Assembly (NCBI GenBank): GCA_905221605.1
Contig: CAJNDS010002233.1
Location: 43,501-107,500, forward strand
DNA: 64,000 bases
Direction of reading: 5' to 3'
DNA from: Symbiodinium natans
Lineage: Eukaryota > Sar > Dinophyceae > Suessiales > Symbiodiniaceae
Each line of letters starts with the position of its first letter. The stretch's first letter is position 1. Below the pieces are notes generated by a model. The model was not told where the DNA came from. It did no database searches and worked only from the letters and a program-made list of their open reading frames with translations. Below are positions 31,756 to 41,270 of this stretch, piece after piece. Position numbers and translations under genes: made by a program.

Positions 31756-33420
31756 GGGTTCTAACCATGAAAAAAAAGCTTTTACAATGACAGGGCTTCT
31801 TTAACAATGATAGCGGTTTAGGGTTGGCATGATAGTGGTTTCACGATAGTGGTTTAGGGTTGGCATGATAGTGGTTTCACGATAGTGGTTTAGGGTTGGC
31901 ATGATCGTGGTTAACAATGATAGTGGTTTTGGAGCTTTGGGAGGCCCAAAACCGCAATTCTCAGGCCTTTTTTTGTCACTCCAGCTTACAGAAAGACCCT
32001 GGTTTTGGAGATTTGGGAGGCCCAAATCACCAAAGGGGCGTGAATACACGGTTAGTGCGTACATTAAATTCACTACATTAATATCTTTACTTCGTGCATG
32101 TAATTCTCTTCTTACAACCTTCATTCTAATAATAAGCCCTTGGAAAACCATTAATAATAAATTACAATAGGATTTCTAAGGGAATAAGAAAAGCTGATTA
32201 AAATGTAGATTAAATGCACGAAGTGAGTCTGGGTAATTCTTGGTAATTATTCTATTCTCACGGGATAATATTATAATGAACGAAGTGAATCCTCCAAAAT
32301 TAGGAAATTAGTGTATTTTATTGCGCTCTTCACTTCGTTCATCTCTTTAATGTAGAAATTCCATATCTTTTTCTCTTCTTATTAAATAGCCGGGCGAATA
32401 CAATTAAAAGTAGTGAGTTTACTGACCAAGCGAGCACAGTAATTCTATTATTCACTCGCCCAGATAAAGGATAAGTGAATTATAATTGGTCCTACAAATG
32501 TACTATATTACAAGGGAGAAAGTAAGCACTATTAATACTACTAATAATGGGGCATTTTATTATTATATTAATAGCCCCATTAATGCTTACTATATTATTA
32601 TTATGTGTGCGAGAGAATAAGATAGCGAATTTATAAACGAAATAATGTCCAAAAGAAGTTCATTGCATTTCATCTCTGTGGGTAGTTGAAGGGTCGCAGG
32701 CATTGTGGCTATCATGCACTGAGGCACAAATCCTTATCATGGTTAAGTGATTCCTTGTTGTGGTTAAAAAAATGGGTCTTGATTGCGGTTACGACCCCGC
32801 CTCCTCTCCTTGAGTGCCGCCCCCCCGGGCGGCCCTGACCGTTCTTGATCCTCCGCGGGGGAGGCGCAATGTTGCATGAGAGCCTCCAGATAGGCCAACA
32901 TATGGAGGCGACAGCCCCACGAAACATTCGGGGCCCTCACGCCGGCGGGTGTAGGGCTTAGGGTGGAGGATTTTAGGGTTTAGGGCTTCTGCAGTTTGAG
33001 CTAGTCAGGGGCACGTGCTCGCGTCCCTTCAGTTTCAATGGGTTAGGGCGACTGCCTCAACCCCAAGCCTCACTGGATATGCCCCTCAGGGGTTCCCTTG
33101 TATATGGGGTTCGAACAGATGCCCCCAATACTTAGGGATACTTGGAAATAATTTTTGATTTTTGGGCACTTTAATTTCTAAGAAACAGCTAAAATGATAA
33201 TTTTTGCTAGGGTTCCAAGTTCAGTATAGACTATAGATCCCCAAATCGTAGGAGCCCCTTATAGTAAGGACCTTGATAAGGTACCCCAAATTTCGGAAGC
33301 CCTTAATACCCTAAATCCCTAAACCCTAATTAGAAGTGCAGGTGGAGCCGTCCTCATATTCCCTTAGAGGATCTTAAGAGAGGGTACCCAAACCCAAGGG
33401 TACAAAACCCTGACCGGTTG
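31756..33420. other. AT-rich island and flanking repeats, no supported gene
   Basis: 31800-31920: three tandem copies of a unit with TTTAGGGTTGGCATGATAGT. 32160-32650: a strongly AT-rich segment with repeated GAACGAAGTGAA and TTCACTTCGTT, a GCCCCATT...AATGGGGC inverted repeat and many TTATTA runs. 32700-32950: GC-rich again. Composition differs sharply from all neighbours; organelle-derived DNA or a mobile element are possible. No family recognised. Confidence 0.55.
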
Positions 33421-33424
33421 CCAG

Positions 33425-36124
33425 GGCCCGATTCTGCCCACCATGATCAAGGCCGGAAGCAGTGAGCCAATTCAGCCGGTTTAGGGTTTAGGGTTTAGGG
33501 TTTAGGGTTTAGAGTTTAGGGTTTAGGGTTTAGGGTTTAGGGTTTAGGGTTACTAAGAGTCTTCCCTTTAGGCTTCCTTAGGCGTTTAGGGTTCGGGGCC
33601 CCGGGGGGTAAGGGTTTGGGGTACCGGGCTTGGAAGTCAGGGCCCTTCACACGACGAGGAGGCTCACATCACCGCTGATGGCCGGAAAGACTTTGGGGTT
33701 TAGGGTTTAGGGTTCAGGGTTTGGGGTTTAGGGTTTAGGGCTCAGGACTCTAGGACCTACAGGGTTTAGGGTTTGGGGCTTAGGGTCTCGCCTGCCGCTC
33801 CCATGTCTTGTTCAGCTGCGGGGCTGAAGCCCTACCTGGCACCCTCTTTACCGACAGTTTTATGGGTTCTACCTGCTATTTCAGGGTAGTTGCTATTAAA
33901 CTGTAGGTAAATAGAGTCCCAGGTATACCAGGACCCAGAGCAGGCCCTTAGTCCCGTTTTTGTCAGGGTTAACAGGCTCCCTTAGAAGCCTCCTTAAATC
34001 AATCAGGCCACCCTTCAAAATTCCTAGGGTTCCTGTTGGGTCTAGTACACTCGTTAGGGGTTCGGCTCCCTTATGAGCCTCCTTAAACCAACAAGGCCAC
34101 CCCTTCTTATTCCTAGGTTTCTCTTGGGTCTAGTATACTTGCGCCTTCTTCCGATGCAGCCCCGAAAGCTGCGTTGGGGGTCCCCTTGAGGGGAGGGTAG
34201 GAGTTCGGTGTCTATACTTGGAGGTTCAGGGCAGTTGTAACCCCAGTTTTAGCTGTACTTATATGGGTGGTTGTCAAAAACTATGATCCCTTCTTTGGTG
34301 CCCTATATTCGGTGCCGTATCATAGCAGGGATCCAGAAGGGACCAGAATTTTGCCAACCACCCATATAAGCCCCTTAAGCCCTCTAAGTAGGTTACAATA
34401 AGTAGACTTTGGTGGTTCGGGCCTTAGGGAGTAATCTACCCCATGCGATTAAGTATCATCCACTGAGGCATGTGGAGCATCAACGCCTGTTTGTTCCGAT
34501 TGATCCACGCGGCTATTGTACGGAATATGGTTAAACAGTCCGGAGACAGAGGAACTTCCGTCCTCAACTACATCACGAGCCTGTGCCTTTTGCTCGCGGC
34601 AAGGAGCATTATATGCTGTCCCAAACGGGCGCGAGGCAGGCGGAGATCAACAAGATCCTGCTTGAATGCCTGCGTGATGGAAAGTTGGCCGACCTGCTGG
34701 CCGAGGGCGACGACGGCGCTCACAGGTATTGCACTTAGGGTATGAAGGCTCCCTAAACCCTAAACCCTAAACCCCGGGTTACGGGGCTTAAGGTTTAGGG
34801 CATGGAGGCAGTACGCGTATCAGAGCTTGAAGAACTTTCGCTGTTTTTCCCCCATACCCGAGACTCTGAACCCTGCTGCTCTCGTGGAGGCTTTTTGCAG
34901 CTGCATCTCTACAATCATATTGAACACGTATTTCCCAAACTACATACTGAGAACCCGCTAGCCCTAAACCCGTAATCCCTAAACCCCAAACCCACAAACC
35001 CCTAAACCCTAAACCCCCCAAACCTTAAATCCCTAAACTCTAAATCCATAAACCCTTAACTCCCCAGACCTAAACCCCGAAACCCTAAACCCCTAAACCC
35101 TAAACCCTAAACTAGCAGGTGGATGGCAACGTTGTTGGCCTGGTGCAGCAGAACGCCCCGGTGCAACGGAGAATCTGGGCTTAGCGCAGATATGGCTTTG
35201 AGGAGGGTGTAGGGTTGAACCCTTGAACCCTATAAGCCCGATAAGCCCTATGAGCCCTATAAACCCTAATTATAAACCCTATAAACCCTATGAACCCTAT
35301 AACCCCTACAAACTCTACAAACCCTATAAAGCCTATAAACCCTATAAACCCTATAAACCCTATAAACCCCATAAACCCTGCAAACCCTATAAAACCCCAT
35401 AAGCCCTATAAACCCCATAAACCCTGCAAACCCTATAAAACCCCATAAACCCTATAAGCCCTATAAACCCTATAAACCCTATAAACCCTATAAACCGTAT
35501 AAACCCTATAAACCCTATAAACCCTATAAACCCTACAAACCCTACAAACCCTAAGTCCTACAAACCCTAAAGCCTAGACCCTAAGCCGCATGGTTTTTAG
35601 GGTTTGGGATTTTGGGCGTCATGGTTTCGGAAGGGGTGGGCTCCCTCCTTGGGCTGGGTTGGGTTTAGGGTTTAGGGTTTAGGGTTTAGGGTTTAGGGTT
35701 TAGGGTTTAGGGTTTAGGGTGTAGGGTGTAGGGTGTAGGGTTTAGGGTTGTTTTGGGGTTGAGGAGGTTTAGGGGTTTAGGGCTGAGGGGCCTGGGTAGA
35801 CTCTGCCCGTGCCTTGCATCCGAGATTCGCCCAACACGGTGCCGGACCTGGTTCTGAGCAAGATCCTGATGCCCAACCAGGTGGGGCGGGTTTAGAGTGC
35901 AGGGCACAACCCAAAACCGTAAACCCTAAACCCTAAACGAGGGTTCTGTCAGAGCTGTTTTGGGTTTTCCCGTGTCTCTAGGTCAGGGAACCCTAAACCC
36001 TGAACCCTGAACCCTAAGCCCTAAACCCTAAACCCTAAACCCTAAAACCCTATCAAGTTTGGGAGTTTGCAAGCCTCTGCGCAAGAAACGAGGCTTGCGG
36101 CTGGCTAAGCCCGAGAATCGCTGA
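33425..36124 (+). CDS. Unrecognised multi-exon gene with clear C-terminus
   Basis: Exons: 33425-33478 (GPILPTMIKAGSSEPIQP, donor GTTTAG); 33641-33695 (GPSHDEEAHITADGRKDFG); about 33816-33870 (uncertain); 34539-34725 (NFRPQLHHEPVPFARGKEHY, then QAEINKILLECLRDGKLADL, donor GTATTG); 35119-35178 (VDGNVVGLVQQNAPVQRRIW); 35800-35880 (TLPVPCIRDSPNTVPDLVLS then KILMPNQ, donor GTGGGG); 36074-36124 (PLRKKRGLRLAKPENR, stop TGA). The last two exons are in phase 0. The junction after 34725 does not fit phase with the best frame of the next exon, so an exon may be missing (see 34802-34975). The basic C-terminus could act in nucleic-acid binding or as a localisation signal; no domain is recognised. Confidence 0.6.
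33923..34050. mobile_element. Family B TIR element
   Basis: Left GTATACCAGGACCCAGAGC, right TGTTGGGTCTAGTACAC, with GGCTCCCTTAGAAGCCTCC and TTCCTAGGG inside. A second, right-ended copy follows directly at about 34051-34140. Confidence 0.7.
34216..34420. mobile_element. ACTTGGAGGTTCA element with a nested insertion
   Basis: Outer halves ACTTGGAGGTTCAGGGCAG and CTAAGTAGGTTACAATAAGT are separated by a segment holding GATCCCTTCT...AGAAGGGACC inverted ends, which looks like a second element inserted inside the first. Confidence 0.5.
34802..34975 (+). CDS. Possible exon or short ORF of 57 codons
   Basis: A continuous frame from ATG: MEAVRVSELEELSLFFPHTR, later GGFLQLHLYNHIEHVFPKLH, ending at TAA within telomere-like text. 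Composition is protein-like and unlike repeat translation. It lies between exons 34725 and 35119 and may be a skipped exon of that gene. A CAG at 34898-34900 offers an internal acceptor. Confidence 0.4.
   Translation: MEAVRVSELEELSLFFPHTRDSEPCCSRGGFLQLHLYNHIEHVFPKLHTENPLALNP
35225..35570. repeat. CCCTATAAA nonamer array
   Basis: About 35 copies of a 9-bp telomere-derived unit CCCTATAAA with CCCATAAA and CCCTACAAA variants. The repeated GFI translation on the minus strand is an artefact. Confidence 0.95.
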
Positions 36125-36128
36125 GTCC

Positions 36129-36260
36129 CCAAAGCCTCTAAAGCCTCTAAAGCCTCTAAAGCCTCTAAAGCCTCTAAAGCCTCTAAAGCCTCTAAAGCCT
36201 CTAAAGCCTCTAAAGCCTCTAAAGCCTTTAGAGGCTTTAAAGCCCCTAAAGCCCCTAAAG
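36129..36260. repeat. AAAGCCTCT nonamer array
   Basis: About 11 nearly perfect 9-bp units followed by an inverted turn (GCCTTTAGAGGCTTTAAAGC) and AAAGCCCCT units. Starts five bases after the stop codon at 36124. Confidence 0.95.
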
Positions 36261-36487
36261 CCCCTAAGCTAAGGAGCGTCTTAAGCCTTGGAACCTAAAG
36301 CCCTCAACGCCTGAACCCCGAAAATCCGGAAACCTTTGAGCCCCTATGTAAACCCTAGACCCTAAAGCCAAACCATGAACCCTGACACCTTAAAGGCCCA
36401 CACAATAAGCCCTCAAACCAAACCCCAAACCCCAAACCCTACACCCTAAACCCCCCAAAGCCCCTTTCATATTTTCCCTCTTCCAGG

Positions 36488-36540
36488 TGGCGCCACCCCC
36501 TACTCGAAGGCCCTGCTTCCCACCAGGCGAAGGGAGGGTT
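36488..36540 (+). CDS. Small proline-rich exon
   Basis: TTCCAG acceptor at 36482-36487; reads VAPPPTRRPCFPPGEGR, followed by G-rich repeats. Gene membership unknown. Confidence 0.35.
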
Positions 36541-37396
36541 TGGGGTCTGGGGTCTGGGGTTTAGGGTTTAGGGTTTAGGGTTTAGGGTTTATGGTTTAGG
36601 GTTTAGGGTTTAGGGTTTAGGGTTTAGGGTTTAGGGCTTAGGGCTTAGGGTTTAGGGTTTAGGGTTTAGGGTTTGGGGTGTAGCCCAGGCGCTCCCGAGC
36701 ATTGGTCTTTCAGGGCTTTTAGGGCTTCGGGGCGGGGGTGTTTGCAGGGTACCCTCATTATAGTACGGTTGCTGCGCTACCTATATGCATCCTAAGCCCT
36801 AAGCCGTAAATCCTAAGAGGAACCCAAACCCTAAGCCACCCCTAGCACCCGAACCTTAAATCCCAAACCCCAAACCCCAAGCCCCCGAAACCCGAAACCC
36901 GAAACCCGAAACCTGAAACCCGAAACCTCAAACCCCAAACCCCAAACCCTAAACCCCAAAGCCCAAACCCTAAACCCCAAACCCTAAACCCTAAACCCCA
37001 AACCCCAAACCCTAAACCCTAAACCCTGAACGGTGAATGTCCTAAGTCAGTTCATGAAGGGATGCCCCAAGCCCCCGAAACCCGAAACCCGAAACCCGAA
37101 ACCCGAAACCCCAAACCCCAAACCCCAAACCCCAAACCCTAAACCCTAAGCCCTAAACCCCAACCCCCAATCTCCAAACCCTAAGCCCCAAACCCAAAAC
37201 TCCAAACCCTAAACCCCAAACCCCAAACCCTAAACCCCAAACCCTAAACCCGAAACCCGAAACCCCAAACCCCAAACCCTAAACCCAAAACTCCAAACCC
37301 TAAACCCCAAACCCTAAACCCCAAACCCTAAACCCTAAACCCTAAACCCGAAACCCCAAACCCGAAACCCTAAACCCTAAACCCTAAACCCCCAAG

Positions 37397-40041
37397 CCAC
37401 GGAAGGTGCGGATGTTGAGTACCAGGACGGGAGTGGCTCCTGGGTCCCGACCAAGGCGGGGATTTAGGGTTTAGGGTATAGGGTTTGGGGTTTAGGGTCT
37501 GGGGTTTGGGGTTTAGGGTTTGTAGGGTTAGGGTTTGGGGTTTAGGGTGTGGGTTCAAAGGGCTTCCGGCTCTTCAGGAATCTTCTGTTGGGCGTGGTTC
37601 TGAATATGAGGTTTTGGGGTCTTGGGGTTTCCAGCGTTTGGAGGTTTAGGGTTTAGGGTTTAGGGTTTAGGGTTGCAGGGCTAGGGTGCAGGCGTTTCAG
37701 GGGTTCTGGTTTGCCAGAAACTAGGACGCAGAGTAGGCCCTGATTGTCTTTTTGTAGGGTTCAGCTTACCTCATAAGCCTCTTTGACCCAAAAAAGGGCG
37801 CCGTTTTTGTCCCCAGGCTACTCTTGGGTCTAGGTGCTTTGGGGTTATAGGTCTACAGCGCTCTTCGAAGGCTGAGGAATAGTTTTCCTTGACGAGTTTA
37901 GGGTATCAAGCGCTTAGGAATGAGGCCCTAAGCCCTAAGCCCTAAACCCTAAACCCTAAACCCTAAAGATTAGGGGTTTCGAGTTCGAAGGCTTCGGGCC
38001 AGAGTCTGAGAATTTAGACCACTGGGGGGGGGGGGGGGGCAGGATTGAAGGTTTAGGGTTTAGGGTTTACAAGGTTTAGGGTTCAGGGCGTGCCAAACGG
38101 GAGCGCGCTTTGGGAGCGCGCGGTAGTATGCAGACCTACCCACCCCAAGACCGCCCACTTACAACTCTCAAGGAGTTAAGACCTTTTATTTTTTTTTACA
38201 AAGCATCACATGAGTCAGCACTCACGCCCTTTTTGGGGATTTCCACAAGGTGCGTGCGGAAACGAGGCAGGGTCCGTGAAGACAGCTTGGGTTGGCGCGA
38301 AGGGGCTATGAAGGGATGGGCTAGGAACAGACAAAGGCAGCGAGGCTTGGTTGGCGCGAAGGGGCTCCAGCCAGGAAGAACACACAGTGAACTGCTTGGG
38401 TCGGGCAGAGGGCCACGGAAACAGGGCTGGTGTGGCGGATAGCTCGGCTTGGCGCGAAGGGGGTAAGGTGGGGTGCCGGGTCAGGGTCAGGACCAGGCAC
38501 AAATTTGCAACGGAAGCGAGGCAGGACAGATTGGGTTGGTGCGAAGGGGCGAAAGCCAGGGAGAGCGCCCCGAAACAGGACACAAACTGGTGTGCGGACA
38601 GCTTGGCTTGGCGCAAGGGGGTAATATGACTCGAACAGGCCAGAGGACAGGGCAGAGCCAGGGCCAGGGCGCAAAACTAGTCAGGGCCAGGGCCAGGGCC
38701 AGGGCCAGGGCCAGGGCCAGGGCCAGGGCCAGGGCCAGGGCCCAGGGCCAGGGCCAGGGCCAGGGCCAGGGCCAGGGCCAGGGCCAGGGCCAGGGCCAGG
38801 GCCAGGGCCAGGGCCAGGGCCAGGGCCAGGGCCAGGGCCAGGGCCAGGGCCAGGGCCAGGGCCAGGGCCAGGGCCAGGGCCAGGCCCCAGGCCAGGGCCA
38901 GGGCCAGGGCCAGGGCCAGGGCCAGGGCCAAGTTTTGGCCCCTACCTTGACGTGAAGGGGGTAAGGTGGGGTGCCGGGCCAGGTCAGGTCACAAGCGACG
39001 GAAACAAGGCAGGGTCCGTGAAAACCCAAGGGACGGGCCAGGAACAGAGAAAGGCAGCGAGGCTTGGTTGGCGCGAAGGGGCTCCAGCCAGGAAGAACAC
39101 ACAGTGAACAGCTTGGGTTGGGCAGAGCGCCACGGAAACAGGGCTGGTGTGGCGGAGAGCTTGGCTTGGCGTGAAGGGGGTGCTAAAGCCAGAGAGGGAG
39201 AGCGCCGAAACAAGACAGATGACTCGAACAGGCCAGAGGCCAGGGCCAGGACCAGAGGGCCAGGGCCAGGGCCAGGGCCAGGGCCAGGGCCAGGGCCAGG
39301 GCCAGGGCCAGGGCCAGGGCCAGGGCCAGGGCCAGGGCCAGGGCCAGGCAGGGCCAGAGCCAGGGCCAGAGGGCAGCACCGCCCAGGGCCAGAACCCAGG
39401 GCTCCCTTTTGGGCCAGAGCCCTGCCTGCCCCAACAAAACGGCCCCTGGTCCCCTCAGCCCAGCGGACGGGGGTTGGGGACCCAGGGGTCTCCAGGGGCC
39501 TTCCCAGGGGGCCTCCCAATGCAGGAGCCAAGAATGTGCGCGGACAGCTTGGGGTTTAGGGTAATATAATACAGTGACTACTGCTGTCTCGGCCTGTGCC
39601 TGCCTGGAGGGTAAGCCTGCCTGGAGGCCAGCTCGGTCGCCCACCTGGGGCTCCCTCGCAGGTCGCAGGGTCTCACTGAGCGCTCGACCAGCGCCCACCT
39701 ACCCCAAAAGACAAGAGAGTGGGGTGGCGGGCGGGTTTAGGGAGGGCATTTACGTATTGTTCCTTGGGTTGCGCCTGCATGTGGCGGGGTAGTCCCTGAG
39801 CCCTAAAACTTTAAATCTGACACCCAAAAGCCTCAAACTGCAGCCGCATAGAGGTTCCATGAAAGGGTAAACACAACGACTAATGCAGCACAGGTTTCTC
39901 TGGGCCATGAAATGACTCCAAAACCCTGAAACCGCAAACCGAAAACCTTGAACCCCAGATAAATGAGAGTGCTTCGAGCTGAAGGTCGCGTTCTTCGACG
40001 CGGCAACTGGTCTGTACAACTTGAATTGCAAAGGGCAGGCC
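37397..40041 (+). CDS. SH3/Agenet-like repeat unit split over two exons
   Basis: Exon 37397-37457 reads TEGADVEYQDGSGSWVPTK. Exon 39979-40041 reads LKVAFFDAATGLYNLNCKGQ. Joined, they make one unit with the pattern VEY...G.W.P.K(V)...GLYNLD, which resembles the small beta-barrel modules (Tudor/Agenet/SH3-like) repeated in many dinoflagellate proteins; the family call is an inference from pattern. The donor appears to be GC (GCGGGG) and the acceptor CGAG. The intervening intron would be about 2.5 kb and contains the GGGCCA arrays. Confidence 0.5.
37720..37834. mobile_element. Family B TIR element
   Basis: Left CTAGGACGCAGAGTAGGCCC, right GGCTACTCTTGGGTCTAGG: inverted ends of about 18 bp. Inner GCTTACCTCATAAGCCTC and CCAAAAAAGGGCGCC. 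Confidence 0.75.
38330..39190. repeat. Duplicated GC-rich frame around GGGCCA arrays
   Basis: A segment of about 130 bp containing TTGGTTGGCGCGAAGGGGCT and ACACACAGTGAACTGCTTGG at 38340-38480 recurs at 39058-39185, each followed by AACAGGCCAGAGG-type text and then a GGGCCA array. No telomere units in 38100-39540. No coding claim is made. Confidence 0.75.
38674..38935. repeat. GGGCCA hexamer array 1
   Basis: About 42 copies of GGGCCA with rare interruptions. Open in all frames as dipeptide repeats (Gly-Gln, Ala-Arg; Pro-Trp, Leu-Ala, Pro-Gly), hence many long spurious reading frames. Confidence 0.97.
39237..39370. repeat. GGGCCA hexamer array 2
   Basis: About 18 copies of GGGCCA, with interrupted copies at both ends, downstream of the duplicated GC-rich frame. 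Confidence 0.97.
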
Positions 40042-40583
40042 GGGCCTAGGGTTTGGGGTTATTTTGGGGTTTGGGGTTTAGGCTTTAGGGTTCAGGGTAT
40101 AGGGCTTAGGGTTTAGGGCTTATGGTTTGGGGTTTGCTGTACCCCTAAACCATAAACCGTGAACTAAACAACCCTAAACACCCCCATCAGTAGCGCAGCG
40201 CTATGTATCCGTGCGGCAGCTGAGCTTGTGTTCCTGAACAAGAACCCAAATTGAAGTGAGCTAAAGCCAAATTTCAAAACACATTCGTCAGGGTGGCTTT
40301 CTGCCTTAGACGGCGAGGGGTGGGATGAAATGGAGTGGCAGGCCTCAAAGCCAACCACAAAGTACGGCACACTCGATTGCTCTTTGTGGACAATACTCTT
40401 CAGGGTTTGCCGTCAAGTTTGTTTGAGTTTCTGCAGACCTCCGGTTTCGGGTTCCCTTCTAACCCTAAACCCACCCCTAAACCCTATACCCTAAAGGTTT
40501 AATTTAACCGCTAACGCGCATCGGCAGGGGTACCGAGGCGAGGTACCGAGGCGAATTAAGGGTTCACGATAGGGGCAGGTGTG

Positions 40584-40586
<3 letters not shown>

Positions 40587-40613
<27 letters not shown>
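40587..40613. repeat. Poly-G tract
   Basis: About 27 consecutive G at the left edge of the 3-kb telomere-free block. Confidence 0.95.
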
Positions 40614-40614
<1 letters not shown>

Positions 40615-40722
40615 GTTTCCGGCCCGAAATCCCCCCCACCCCGAGGCGACGTCAGGGACTCCTCCATCTTCCTCTCCATCTTCGTCCACATCCTCCAAGT
40701 CTTCGTCTTCGTCCTCATGACA

Positions 40723-41270
40723 ATGTCGTCCCTGTAGATCCGAGGGACGTGAGGGAGTCCTCGAGTTGGAGAGTCTGCAGCCTTGGCCTTGCAAAACAGG
40801 AGCTCCGCTGCATCCATGATACCGGCGCAGCTTGTTGCCAAGTGCTTTGCCGGAACGAAAAAACAAGGGAGTGTATGCTGCTCGACCGCCACCTTTTGCT
40901 CGGCGCGTGAAAGGCTGAAAGTGTAGTCTTTCTCGCCGCCAAGGTTAACTGCTTGCGTGATGGAACTTGAATGTTGTCTTGCATTTTTCATGTCTTCACG
41001 TGCAAGCGCTTTCGCAGCTAGAGGTACATGATACAGACCGTGTAGAGATGCGTGGACTGAGTTTGCAACAGAGCATTGGCTTACTTTCCCGGTACAAGCC
41101 TTGTAGTCGAGGGGCCACCTTTGACTCAGCTTGTGTCATCGTTCTTGCGAAGCAGGCTCGGCAAGTGCATTACATGTGCAATCTCAGGCTGGAAATCTTC
41201 ATGTGTTGAGCCGTGCGCAAGTGGTTCTGTGGGAGCTCCCTGAAGTTTGCCAGGTCTGCGTTGGCCCCCA
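40723..41270. repeat. 500-bp direct repeat, left copy
   Basis: Starts ATGTCGTCCCTGTAGATCC and ends at TTGGCCCC. About 85-90% identical by eye to 43372-43870. It has an extra segment of about 50 bp near 40955-41005. The minus strand has an open frame containing CAGIMDAAELLFCKAKAADS and ending in an acidic HEDEDEDLEDVDEDGEED stretch in another frame. Not assignable to a family. Confidence 0.85.

Noticed and set aside
35225-35570. Minus-strand repeated GFI protein
   Set aside because: Translation of the CCCTATAAA array.
36067-36100. GCAAGCCTC...GAGGCTTGC hairpin as a terminator
   Set aside because: It lies within the coding exon before the stop codon and is a chance-level 9-bp stem in GC-rich sequence.
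38473-39698. Long Gly-Gln, Pro-Trp, Leu-Ala and Pro-Gly dipeptide frames
   Set aside because: A 6-bp repeat is open in every frame; length alone is not evidence.
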